Positions 6,648 through 13,864 of a DNA stretch of 22,779 nt are shown here, one piece after another. The DNA lies in assembly GCA_041678445.1 (NCBI GenBank), contig JBAYOD010000021.1, forward strand, positions 1 to 22,779, written 5' to 3'. Below the pieces are notes generated by a model. It did not search any database. It worked only from the letters and a program-made list of their open reading frames with translations, and was not told the DNA's origin. How positions within the stretch are numbered: the stretch's first letter is position 1; each line of letters begins with the position of its first letter. Made by a program: the position numbers and the translations under genes. This DNA is from Zeimonas sp041678445 (GTDB lineage: Bacteria > Pseudomonadota > Gammaproteobacteria > Burkholderiales > Burkholderiaceae_E).

Positions 6648-7388
6648 TCAGGCGCCGTCGCTGCCCGACCTCGTTTCCCTTCCCCGCCTCGCTTCGCCCC
6701 CCGATCCGGTTTCGTCCACCGGCCCGGCCTCACCTCCCGGCGCCGTCTGTCCAACAGGCAGCACTGCGGTCACGAGCCGCGGCATCAGGTCGCGGACACC
6801 CGGCAGGTCGATCGAGGGGTCGAGCAGCCACTGCAGGGTGGCGCCGCGCAACGCACCCAGCAGCAGCACGGCCATCGCCGTCGGATCGGTACCGGCAGCG
6901 ATCTCGCCGTTCTCGATGCCAGTCCGGATGTCCGCTTCGAAGGAGGCAAGCTGGTCGCGGTTGTAGCGGGTGATCAGCTCGCGCAGTTCGGAATCCTCCA
7001 TGAAACCTTCGGTCAGCATGGCCAGCAGCGCGCGCGTGGTCATCCAGTTGCCATCGGAGCGGTCGAAATAGACGGCAATCTTGCCGTACAGGGCGTCGAG
7101 CCCGGGCTGGCGCGGCGGCGCCGCGGCCAGACGCTCGGCGAAGCGGGTGCCGATGCTTGCCGCCAGCGCGCGCAGCAGGCCGGCCTTGCTGCCGAAACGC
7201 TGCGCCGGCAGCCCGCGGCTGTAGCCGGCCGCCGTGCCGACCTCGGCCAGCGTCATCCGCACCGCCCCGCGCCGGGCCACGATCTCGAGCGCGGCTTCCA
7301 GCAGGCGCTGCTCGGCAATTTCCCGGCGTTCGGCCTGGGTGCGCCGGCGGGAACGGGAACTGGATGCCATGGGGGAACTGGGTGCCAT
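6648..7388 (-). CDS. TetR-family transcriptional repressor
   Basis: A 246-residue regulator. The N-terminal TetR helix-turn-helix is clear: RLLEAALEIVARRGAVRMTL, then AEVGTAAGYSRGLPAQRFGS with KAGLLRALA (about residues 30-75). The C-terminal ligand domain is helical and ends in a Gly/Glu/Arg-rich tail of about 25 residues that is probably disordered. Two ATGs 18 bases apart (7388 and 7370) are possible starts; neither has a strong ribosome binding site. The gene is divergent from the acyl-CoA dehydrogenase cassette, with a palindrome in between, so it probably represses that operon and itself and is released by an acyl-CoA, as known for FadR/PsrA/LiuQ-like TetR proteins of fatty and branched acid catabolism. 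The ligand is an inference. Confidence 0.9.
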   Translation of the reverse strand: MAPSSPMASSSRSRRRTQAERREIAEQRLLEAALEIVARRGAVRMTLAEVGTAAGYSRGLPAQRFGSKAGLLRALAASIGTRFAERLAAAPPRQPGLDALYGKIAVYFDRSDGNWMTTRALLAMLTEGFMEDSELRELITRYNRDQLASFEADIRTGIENGEIAAGTDPTAMAVLLLGALRGATLQWLLDPSIDLPGVRDLMPRLVTAVLPVGQTAPGGEAGPVDETGSGGEARRGRETRSGSDGA

Positions 7389-7419
7389 GGATTGGAGCCG
7401 TCCAGGTGAGGCGGGGTGT

Positions 7420-7455
7420 CTGCGCGAACGCCCGCACAAACGTCTGCACGAACAT
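7420..7455. repeat. Three degenerate 12-bp tandem units upstream of the TetR gene
   Basis: The units CTGCGCGAACGC (7420-7431), CCGCACAAACGT (7432-7443) and CTGCACGAACAT (7444-7455) follow each other without gaps. They share the pattern C-y-G-C-r-C-r-A-A-C-r-y and lie in the transcribed leader or promoter of the TetR gene. They may be a leftover of slippage or accessory binding sites. Confidence 0.4.
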
Positions 7456-7490
7456 CTGTCCGCCCCGGGAGCAAGCAAGCTAGCACTTTA

Positions 7491-7506
7491 TTTGTTGCGC
7501 GACAAA
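7491..7506. promoter_or_regulatory. Candidate TetR operator between TetR and the acyl-CoA dehydrogenase operon
   Basis: TTTGTTGCGCGACAAA is a 16-bp palindrome with one mismatched pair, the size and style of many TetR-family operators. It is the most symmetrical element in the 211-bp divergent region and lies about midway between the two start codons. Nearby AT-rich stretches (CACTTTATTTG and AAACAAATT) could be -10/-35 elements, but I cannot place a convincing promoter. The operator role is inferred from position and symmetry. Confidence 0.6.
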
Positions 7507-7599
7507 CAAATTGGCACGACAATCACACGGTTCCGCCTGGCTGCGCCGCGCGCCTTCCGGTCGGTATTCGAGTGCTCATCCAGCGAGGACCTCCCATCG

Positions 7600-8739
7600 A
7601 TGCAGGTACTGAACATCAACCCCGGCGAGCTGCCGGCCGGATGCGAGGCGCTGCGCGCCGAGGTCCGCCAGTTCATCGACGAGAACCTGGCCGGCTTTCC
7701 CGCCGCCGCCCGCGCCCACAGCTGGTCGGGCTGCGACGCCGGGTTCAGCCGCAAGCTGGCTGCCCGGGGCTGGCTGGGCATGACCTGGCCCAGGCAGTTC
7801 GGCGGCCATGAGCGCAGTCCGCTCGAGCGCTACGTGGTCCTCGAGGAGCTGCTGGCGGCCGGCGCACCGGTCGGCGCCCACTGGATCGCCGAACGTCAGA
7901 GCGGCCCGTTGCTGATGCGCTTCGCGCCCGACACGCTGGCCCCGCGGGTCGTGCCCCGGATCGCCCGCGGCGAAGCCTTCTTCTGCATCGGGATGAGCGA
8001 ACCCGATTCGGGCTCGGACCTGGCTTCGATCCGCAGCAAGGCCGTGCGTACCGACCGGGGCTGGCGGCTCGACGGCCGCAAGGTCTGGACCTCGGGCGCC
8101 CACTACGCCCACTACATGATCGCGCTGGTGCGCACCGGCGAGCGCTCGGAGAACCGCCACGCCGGCATGTCGCAGTTCCTGGTCGACATGAAGACGCCGG
8201 GCCTGGACATCCGGCCCATCATCAACCAGATCGGCGAACACGACTTCAACGAGGTCACCTTCGACGACGTGCTGCTGCCCCACGAGAACCTGATCGGCAA
8301 CGAAGGCGACGGCTGGCAGCAGGTGGTCACCGAGCTGTCGTTCGAACGCAGCGGCCCCGAGCGTTACCTGAGCAGCACCCAGCTGCTGCTCGAGATGCTC
8401 GACGCCGCTGACCCGGACGACCGCCACCATGCAGTGACCCTGGGCCGGGTGGCCGCCCAGTACGCGACGCTGCGCCAGATGTCGCTCGGCGTCTCGGCAA
8501 TGCTGGCTCATGGCGAGAATCCGTCGCTGGCGGCCTCCGCGGTCAAGGACCAGGGGGCACTGGTCGAGCAGGCGATGCCGGACATCGCGCACGAGCTGTT
8601 CGGCGGCCGGATCGACCCCGACTCGACGCTGGCCCAGGCGATGGACTATCTGACGCTGGCCGTCCCCTCGTTCTCGCTGCGCGGCGGCACGCGCGAGATC
8701 CTGCGCGGCATTCTGGCGAAAGGACTGGGCCTGAGATGA
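7600..8739 (+). CDS. Acyl-CoA dehydrogenase family protein, subunit/enzyme 1
   Basis: A 379-residue flavoprotein of the acyl-CoA dehydrogenase family (FAD-dependent alpha,beta-desaturation of acyl-CoA). GAGGA precedes the ATG at 7600. The FAD-binding strand CIGMSEPDSGSDLASI (residues 129-144) and the WRLDGRKVWTSGA segment (155-167) are typical. The usual catalytic-glutamate position near the C-terminus (YEGT in medium-chain enzymes) reads RGGT here, so that residue is glycine. A glutamate in ELSFERSG (E249) falls where isovaleryl- and long-chain enzymes carry their base, so activity is plausible. It overlaps the second dehydrogenase by four bases (ATGA). Tight pairing of two unlike subunits recalls actinobacterial heteromeric FadE pairs and benzylsuccinyl/cholesterol-side-chain type dehydrogenases. 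Substrate unknown. Confidence 0.92.
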   Translation: MQVLNINPGELPAGCEALRAEVRQFIDENLAGFPAAARAHSWSGCDAGFSRKLAARGWLGMTWPRQFGGHERSPLERYVVLEELLAAGAPVGAHWIAERQSGPLLMRFAPDTLAPRVVPRIARGEAFFCIGMSEPDSGSDLASIRSKAVRTDRGWRLDGRKVWTSGAHYAHYMIALVRTGERSENRHAGMSQFLVDMKTPGLDIRPIINQIGEHDFNEVTFDDVLLPHENLIGNEGDGWQQVVTELSFERSGPERYLSSTQLLLEMLDAADPDDRHHAVTLGRVAAQYATLRQMSLGVSAMLAHGENPSLAASAVKDQGALVEQAMPDIAHELFGGRIDPDSTLAQAMDYLTLAVPSFSLRGGTREILRGILAKGLGLR

Positions 8740-9830
8740 ACGACACGATGATCGAGCACAGCACGGCCCGCCTGTTCGGCGACAAGGTCGACAAGGCCCT
8801 GCTGGAACGCTTTGAAACCGGCCTGTTCCCCGCCGAGCTGTGGCAGCTCGCCGTCGACAGCGGCTTCGACATGGCGCTGGCCAGCGAAGCTGCCGGCGGC
8901 ATCGGTGAAACCTGGACCGGCGCCTGGCCGGTGATGCGCGGCATCGGCTACTGGCAGGTGCCGCTGCCGCTGGCCGAAACCATGATCGCCACGATGCTGC
9001 TGTCGTTGGCCGGAATCGAACGCCCCGACGGCCCGATCACCCTGATCGAGCAGGGCCTTGCCAACACGCTGCGGGCGAGCGGCGACGGCGCGGGTCTGAA
9101 GCTCGGCGGCACCGTCCACCATGTTCCCTGGGCCCGCCACTGCCCGGCCGCGCTGGTCTCGATCGCAGGCACCGGCCTCGCGCTGGTCGACCTGCACGCC
9201 CCGGGCGTCTCGATCACCGAGCGGCTCGACAAGGCGCGCACGCCGTCCGACACGGTCAGCTTCGACGGCACCGGGGTACTGGCCTGCGCCCCGAACCCGA
9301 TGGTCGGGCTCACGCATCCGGTCTTCACGCTGGGCGCGCTCGCGCGCAGCATGATGATGGTCGGTGCGCTCGAATGGCTGCTCGAGCAGTCGGTCCAGTA
9401 CGCCGGCGACCGGGTGCAGTTCGGCAAGCCGATCGGCAGGAACCAGGCGATCCAGCAGCAGCTCGCACTGATGGCCGGCGATGTCGCATCGGCACGGCTG
9501 GCCAGCCTGATCGCTGCCCGCGACGCACCGTCGTCGACAAGCTCCGACTGCCGCTCGACGGTGTTCAGCACCGCGGTTGCCAAGATCCGCAGCGGCGAAG
9601 CGGCCACCCGCGGCACCTCGATCGCGCACCAGACCCACGGCGCCATCGGCTTCACCTATGAACACCGGCTGAACTTCGCCACCCGCAGGCTGTGGAGCTG
9701 GCGCGAAGACTTCGGCGCCGATTCATGGTGGGCCGAGCGGCTCGGCCGCGCCGCGATCATCGGCGGTTCGGCGGGCTTCTGGCCCGGCGTGACCGAGCGT
9801 CGTTTCACGACACCCATCGAAACCACCTGA
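8736..9830 (+). CDS. Acyl-CoA dehydrogenase family protein, subunit/enzyme 2 (divergent)
   Basis: A 364-residue, more divergent family member starting inside the stop of the first dehydrogenase. The C-terminal FAD-contact motif RVQFGKPIGRNQAIQQQLAL and the QTHGAIGFTYEHRLNF segment are clearly those of acyl-CoA dehydrogenases. The central T/S-E-P-x-x-G-S-D flavin strand is not recognisable, the middle domain is short, and no EGT/GGT motif follows (the region reads RRLWSWREDFG). These losses are as expected for the partner subunit of a heteromeric enzyme in which only one subunit carries a full active site. Its translational coupling to gene 1 supports a complex. Alternatively it is an independent enzyme of unusual type. 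Confidence 0.88.
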   Translation: MNDTMIEHSTARLFGDKVDKALLERFETGLFPAELWQLAVDSGFDMALASEAAGGIGETWTGAWPVMRGIGYWQVPLPLAETMIATMLLSLAGIERPDGPITLIEQGLANTLRASGDGAGLKLGGTVHHVPWARHCPAALVSIAGTGLALVDLHAPGVSITERLDKARTPSDTVSFDGTGVLACAPNPMVGLTHPVFTLGALARSMMMVGALEWLLEQSVQYAGDRVQFGKPIGRNQAIQQQLALMAGDVASARLASLIAARDAPSSTSSDCRSTVFSTAVAKIRSGEAATRGTSIAHQTHGAIGFTYEHRLNFATRRLWSWREDFGADSWWAERLGRAAIIGGSAGFWPGVTERRFTTPIETT

Positions 9831-9871
9831 AGCCGCCCTGCCGGGCAACTTCAGCGACAGCCAGGAAACCG

Positions 9872-10663
9872 ATGATGAGCGATCACGCAATCCCGCCGTA
9901 TGTCGGCGTCAGCTTCGACGGTCATGTCGCGATCGTGGAGATCCAGCGACCGCCGCACAACTTCTTCGACATCCCGATGGTCGACAGCCTGGCAACCGCG
10001 TTCGAAACCCTCGAACAGGATCCGCGCTGCCGGGCGATCGTCCTGTGCGCGCAAGGCACGGCCTTCTGCGCCGGGGCCAACTTCAGCAACCGCGACGCCA
10101 CGCCCGAGCAGCGCAGTCCGCGCGGCCTGAACCCGATCTACTCGGAAGCACTGCGCCTGTTCGCCTGCACCAAGCCGGTGATCGGCGCGATTCACGGCCC
10201 GGCAATCGGCGGCGGCCTCGGTCTGGCCCTGGTACCCGACTTCCGGATCACCTGCGCCGAGGCGCGCTTCTCGGCGAACTTCAACCGGCTCGGCTTTCAC
10301 CCCGGTTTCGGGCTCTCGTACACGCTGCCCCGGCTGGTCGGCAGCCAGCAGGCCGCGCTGCTCTTCTACACGGGCAGGCGGATCGGCGGCGAGGAGGCTG
10401 TGCGGATCGGCCTGGCCGACAGCCTGGTGGCACAGGACCAGGTGCGCGAGGCGGCGCTCGCGCTGGCCAGCGAGATCGCCGTCTCGTCACCGCTGGCCGT
10501 GCAGTCGACCCGCGCCACGCTGCGCGCCGGCATGGTCGACCAGATCCGCCTGGCCGTCGCGCGCGAAAGCACGGAACAGAACTGGCAGTTCAGGACCGAA
10601 GACTTCAAGGAGGGCGTGAAGGCCATGGCCGAGCGCCGCCCGCCCGATTTCACCGGTCGCTGA
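9872..10663 (+). CDS. Enoyl-CoA hydratase/isomerase family protein (crotonase 2)
   Basis: A 263-residue crotonase-fold protein 41 bp after the dehydrogenase pair, preceded by AGGA at good distance from the twin ATGs (9872 and 9875; either may be used). Both CoA/oxyanion-hole segments are present: CAQGTAFCAGANFS (about residues 58-71) and IHGPAIGGGLGLAL (about 106-119). The two glutamates of classical hydratases are not: the PE pair is replaced by NF in SANFNRLGFHPG, and the second site is occupied by leucine in AALLFYTG. It may therefore be an isomerase, hydrolase or dehalogenase-like member, or use another residue. Context suggests it acts on the product of the dehydrogenase pair. Length is normal. 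Confidence 0.88.
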   Translation: MMSDHAIPPYVGVSFDGHVAIVEIQRPPHNFFDIPMVDSLATAFETLEQDPRCRAIVLCAQGTAFCAGANFSNRDATPEQRSPRGLNPIYSEALRLFACTKPVIGAIHGPAIGGGLGLALVPDFRITCAEARFSANFNRLGFHPGFGLSYTLPRLVGSQQAALLFYTGRRIGGEEAVRIGLADSLVAQDQVREAALALASEIAVSSPLAVQSTRATLRAGMVDQIRLAVARESTEQNWQFRTEDFKEGVKAMAERRPPDFTGR

Positions 10664-10682
10664 GCTGCCGGCTCTGCCGGGG

Positions 10683-10739
10683 CTGAACGGCCGGCGTTTG
10701 AACGACCGGGGTTGAACTACTGGGGTTGAACTACTGGGG
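10683..10739. repeat. Four 14-bp tandem units between convergent genes
   Basis: Units CTGAACGGCCGGCG (10683-10696), TTGAACGACCGGGG (10698-10711) and two identical copies of TTGAACTACTGGGG (10712-10725 and 10726-10739) run head to tail, with one extra T after the first. The last copy supplies the TAG stop and final codons of the minus-strand Bug 2 gene. The array fills the gap between the crotonase and Bug stops. Confidence 0.75.
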
Positions 10740-11747
10740 TTGGATCCCGGCAGCCTTGATGTAGCGTGCCCACTTGTCGAGCTCGCCGGCCATGAAGCGC
10801 TCGGTGGCCGCGACGTCATACGGGCGAAGCGTATAACCGAGCTTCTCCAGCTGGGCCTTGTACTCCGGGTCGCTCGCCGCCTCGACCAGCGCGGCATTGA
10901 GCTTCTCGATGATCGGCATCGGGGTGCCGGCCGGCGCCGCCAGCCCCAGCGACGAGATGACCTCGTAGCCGGGATAGACCTCGGTCAGTGCGGGCAGATC
11001 CGGCCAGTCGGGCGAGCGCTCCGCAGCCGTCACGGCGATCGGAACCAGCCTGCCCGAGGCGATCTGGCCGGCCGCCGCGACATAGTCGGCAAACAGCATG
11101 TGGATGTGCCCGCCCAGCACGTCGGTGAAGGCGTTGCCGATCGTCTTGTAGCTGACGTCCTTCAGCGGCAGATCGCCGCTGGCCTTCAGCAGCAGCACCG
11201 CGATCTGGGTCGAGGTGTTGTGGTGCCCGATCACCACCTGGTCGGGGTGGGCCTTGGTGTAGCTGATCAGCTCGGGCAGGGTCTTGAACGGGCTGTTCGC
11301 CGGCACCAGGGCGGTCAGCCCGAAAACACCGAACATGCCGACATGCCGGAAGTCGCGCATCGGGTCGTAGCTCAGCTTCTTGTACAGCGAGGCATTGGCC
11401 GCATGCGTCATGTTCGAGGCCATCGTCAGCGTATAGCCATCGGGCGCTGCCGCCTTCGCATGCTGGGTGCCGATGATGCCGTTGGCGCCCGGCTTGTTGT
11501 CGATCACCGCCGCCTGTCCGAAACGCTTCTCGAAGTAGCGGGCAAAGGTGCGCGCCGTGATGTCGCCCGAGCCGCCGGGACCCCAGGGAACGACGATGGT
11601 GACCGGCCGGTTCGGATAGTCGGCCTGGGCCGCTGCGGGCAGCGCGCCGATCGTCAGCAGGGTGCCGACCGCCACCACAGACGCGGTCAGCAGGCGCCGC
11701 CCGGCCGAGACAGGCCCCCGGGCATTCTTCGAAAGCCGTATGCTCAT
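10731..11747 (-). CDS. Bug-family periplasmic solute receptor (tripartite tricarboxylate transport type), receptor 2
   Basis: A 338-residue binding protein with AGGAGA before the ATG at 11747. A long Sec-type signal covers about residues 1-42 (RRLLTASVVAVGTLLTIGAL core, AQA cleavage site). The mature part opens YPNRPVTIVVPWGPGGSGD and continues with NKPGANGIIGT and APDGYTLTMAS, the standard Bug loops; conserved DLPALTEV appears in the second half. It differs clearly from receptor 1 in signal type and sequence, so it probably has another ligand. No TctA/TctB genes are nearby. It lies 60 bp downstream of the tautomerase gene in the same orientation, with a strong palindrome in between, and converges on the dehydrogenase/crotonase operon. 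Confidence 0.92.
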   Translation of the reverse strand: MSIRLSKNARGPVSAGRRLLTASVVAVGTLLTIGALPAAAQADYPNRPVTIVVPWGPGGSGDITARTFARYFEKRFGQAAVIDNKPGANGIIGTQHAKAAAPDGYTLTMASNMTHAANASLYKKLSYDPMRDFRHVGMFGVFGLTALVPANSPFKTLPELISYTKAHPDQVVIGHHNTSTQIAVLLLKASGDLPLKDVSYKTIGNAFTDVLGGHIHMLFADYVAAAGQIASGRLVPIAVTAAERSPDWPDLPALTEVYPGYEVISSLGLAAPAGTPMPIIEKLNAALVEAASDPEYKAQLEKLGYTLRPYDVAATERFMAGELDKWARYIKAAGIQPQ

Positions 11748-11776
11748 CTGATGTCTCCTTGGATTGGAATCGAAAC

Positions 11777-11796
11777 GGAGGGCCCGCGGGCCCTCC
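11777..11796. terminator. Perfect 20-bp palindrome between tautomerase and Bug 2 (possible attenuator)
   Basis: GGAGGGCCCG is followed directly by its reverse complement. On the minus strand the hairpin lies 11 bases after the tautomerase stop and is followed by GTTTCGATT, a weak U-tract. It may partly terminate transcription between the two genes or protect an mRNA end. A binding site for a dimeric protein is the alternative. Confidence 0.5.
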
Positions 11797-11807
11797 GGGG
11801 GGCCTGC

Positions 11808-12035
11808 TCACCCTCGGGCAGGCGGCCCGGAAGGTGAGCCCGGCCCCGACGACGGGCCTGTCTTCGCGACCCCGGCCACCGCAAAGTGCCGGGCAGGAAT
11901 CTCGTTGAGCATGATGCGCACCGATTCACGCGGCGCGCCGACGGTGCGATGGATGGCCTCGGTGACCTCGCGGTACATGGCCTCGATCTGCTCGTTGCTG
12001 CGACCTTCGATGATCGTGATGTTGACGATCGGCAT
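11808..12035 (-). CDS. 4-oxalocrotonate tautomerase family protein
   Basis: A 75-residue member of the tautomerase superfamily, which uses the N-terminal proline as general base after methionine removal. It opens MPIVNITIIEGRSNEQ. Counting from Pro1, the three other key residues of classical 4-oxalocrotonate tautomerase are in register: Arg11 (EGR), Arg39 (SVRIML) and Phe50 (RHFAV). The core is the usual 60-62 residues; the last 18 are a Gly/Ser/Pro tail (GPSSGPGSPSGPPARG) that the classical enzyme lacks. GGAG precedes the ATG at 12035. The classical enzyme isomerises 2-oxo-hex-enedioate in the catechol meta-cleavage pathway, but none of those partners is here. Its neighbours are a Bug receptor and an SDR, so its substrate is open. 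Confidence 0.9.
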   Translation of the reverse strand: MPIVNITIIEGRSNEQIEAMYREVTEAIHRTVGAPRESVRIMLNEIPARHFAVAGVAKTGPSSGPGSPSGPPARG

Positions 12036-12140
12036 GCTGGGCTCCGTGAAAGCCTGTCGGGCCTTCGAATGGCCGTCTGGTTCCGGCAATCTACAGTAGG
12101 ATCGTGTCGATTGGAACATCCGCACGGGAGGCGGGGCGCC

Positions 12141-12920
12141 ATGGATCTGGAAATTTCCGGCCGCAAGGCCCTTGTGTGCGCCGCCAGCAAGGGGCTGGGC
12201 TTCGCCTGCGCCATGGCGCTCGCCCGCGACGGCGTCGAGCTGACGATCGTGGCCCGCGGCCGCGAAGCCCTCGAACAGGCCGCCGAGACGATCCGCAGCC
12301 AGACGGGCGCACGGGTCACCGCGATCGCCGCCGACATCACCCGCGTTGACGGCCGGCGCGTCGTGCTGGACGCCTGCCCGCGCCCCGACATCCTGGTCAA
12401 CAATGCCGGCGGACCGCCAGCCGGAGACTTCCGGCAGTGGACCGAAGAGGACTGGAACCGCGCGCTGAACGCCAACATGCTCAGCCCGATCGAGATGATC
12501 AAGGCCACGATCGACCCGATGATCGAGCAGGGCTTCGGCCGGATCGTCAACATCACGTCGGCCGCAGTCAAGTCGCCGGTGGCGATGCTGGGCCTGTCCA
12601 ATGGCGCCCGCGCCGGCCTCACCGGCTTCGTCGCCGGCCTGGCGCGGCAGCTTGCCCAGCACAATGTGACGATCAACAATCTGCTGCCCGGCAAGTTCGC
12701 CACCGACAGGCTGCGCACCAACATGGCGGCGCGAGCCCAGACCTCGGGCCGAAGCTTCGACGACGAATGGCAGATGCACGCTGCGGCCAACCCGAGCCGG
12801 CGCTACGGCGATCCCGAAGAGTTCGGCCGGGCCTGCGCCTTCCTGTGCAGCGCCCGGGCCGGTTTCATCGTCGGCCAGAACCTGCTGATCGACGGCGGCG
12901 AATACCCGGGCACGCTCTGA
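12141..12920 (+). CDS. Short-chain dehydrogenase/reductase family protein, atypical active site
   Basis: A 259-residue SDR with GGGAGG upstream of the ATG at 12141. The cofactor loop CAASKGLGFACAMAL (T/A-G-x-x-x-G-x-G region), the basic VARGRE turn (NADP-leaning), AADITR and the LVNNAGGPP motif are present. The catalytic region reads NITSAAVKSPVAMLGLSNGARAGLTGF. Aligned on SNGARAGL against the usual YSASKAAL, the catalytic tyrosine is serine and the lysine is arginine. The active-site serine equivalent in NITSA is kept. This is a recurring SDR subgroup rather than a random mutation, as the surrounding motif is well formed, but the reaction is uncertain. The gene is divergent from the tautomerase and Bug 2 pair and ends tail to tail with the EamA gene. 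Confidence 0.9.
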   Translation: MDLEISGRKALVCAASKGLGFACAMALARDGVELTIVARGREALEQAAETIRSQTGARVTAIAADITRVDGRRVVLDACPRPDILVNNAGGPPAGDFRQWTEEDWNRALNANMLSPIEMIKATIDPMIEQGFGRIVNITSAAVKSPVAMLGLSNGARAGLTGFVAGLARQLAQHNVTINNLLPGKFATDRLRTNMAARAQTSGRSFDDEWQMHAAANPSRRYGDPEEFGRACAFLCSARAGFIVGQNLLIDGGEYPGTL

Positions 12921-12928
12921 CTACAGGT

Positions 12929-13864
12929 TCACCTGAAGCGCAGATACAGGTTGTTCGCCACCAGCGCGCCGACGACGAGCGCCGCTCCGACCACCTCCGA
13001 GACTTCGAAGCGCGCCCCCTGCAGGGCCTGGAAAGTGAAGGTGACGACCGGCATCAGGTTGAGCAGCAGCATCGCATTGACGGCGCCGATCCGGCGCGCA
13101 CCGAAGTTCCACAGGAACATCGACAGCACGACCCCGACCAGCGACACGTAGGCCAGCCGCCAGACCTCGGACGGCAGGTTGGCCGGATCCATGTAGGTCA
13201 CGCCGATCAGCCAGGCGAGCGCCCAGACCAGCACCACCAGCACGGTCGATGCGCCGCTGGTCAGCGCCGACACGCGCAGGGTCGACCAGCCGTACAGCCG
13301 TGTCGTGATCAGCACGTACGACACCCAGGCAACCGCCGCGCCGAAGGTCAGCAGGTTGCCGAGGGCTTCACCGCTCACTGCCGGCGAGGGGTTCAGCAGC
13401 GCCTCGCCGCCACGGGTCACGGTAATGGCCACGCCGGTGAAGGCCAGCACCAGGCAGCCCAGCGTGAAGACCGGCGGGCGCCGTTTCCAGATCATCCAGT
13501 CGGCGATTGCCGTCATCGCCGGCTGCAGGGCCAGGATCAGCACGGCGATCTCGGGGCGCGTGCGTGCCAGCCCCGTGATCATCAGCAGCGCCGACCCCCC
13601 CATCGCGATGCCGGCGACGACGACCAGCCCCAGTTCGCGCCCGCGCAGTGCGAAGCTGCGCAGGCCTTCCGCCCACAGCAGCATCGGCGCGAAGCACAGG
13701 AAGGCCACGCCGTAGCGCACGAGACTGATCGAGTAGCCGTCGAGCACCGGGAAGATGCCCTTGGCGATCGGCAACTGCAGACCCCAGACGACGACCGCGA
13801 ACAGGGCCGCGCCGATGCTGCGCCCGGCTCCCGACGGCCCACTGGCGGCGCCGGGTCCGCTCAC
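12929..13864 (-). CDS. EamA/DMT-family transporter
   Basis: A 311-residue inner-membrane protein with about ten hydrophobic helices in two EamA repeats (about residues 17-148 and 166-308). Typical features are the VVVWGLQLPIAK first helix, the ALQPAMTAIADWMIWKRRP end of repeat 1, and ALLLNL-like MLLLNLMPVVTFTFQAL in repeat 2. Such proteins export amino acids, nucleotide-sugars or other small metabolites; the substrate cannot be predicted. It starts with GTG overlapping the stop of the DUF2788 gene by four bases, so it is coupled to that gene and probably lies at the end of the rpoD transcript. Its end is 8 bp from the SDR stop. Confidence 0.88.
   Translation of the reverse strand: MSGPGAASGPSGAGRSIGAALFAVVVWGLQLPIAKGIFPVLDGYSISLVRYGVAFLCFAPMLLWAEGLRSFALRGRELGLVVVAGIAMGGSALLMITGLARTRPEIAVLILALQPAMTAIADWMIWKRRPPVFTLGCLVLAFTGVAITVTRGGEALLNPSPAVSGEALGNLLTFGAAVAWVSYVLITTRLYGWSTLRVSALTSGASTVLVVLVWALAWLIGVTYMDPANLPSEVWRLAYVSLVGVVLSMFLWNFGARRIGAVNAMLLLNLMPVVTFTFQALQGARFEVSEVVGAALVVGALVANNLYLRFR

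Noticed and set aside
5228..6754. A 508-codon minus-strand frame opposite the MFS gene
   Set aside because: Arg/Gln/Gly-rich shadow of a clear transporter on the other strand.
10683..10739. A CRISPR-like array
   Set aside because: Units are 14 bp with no spacers, so it is a plain tandem repeat.
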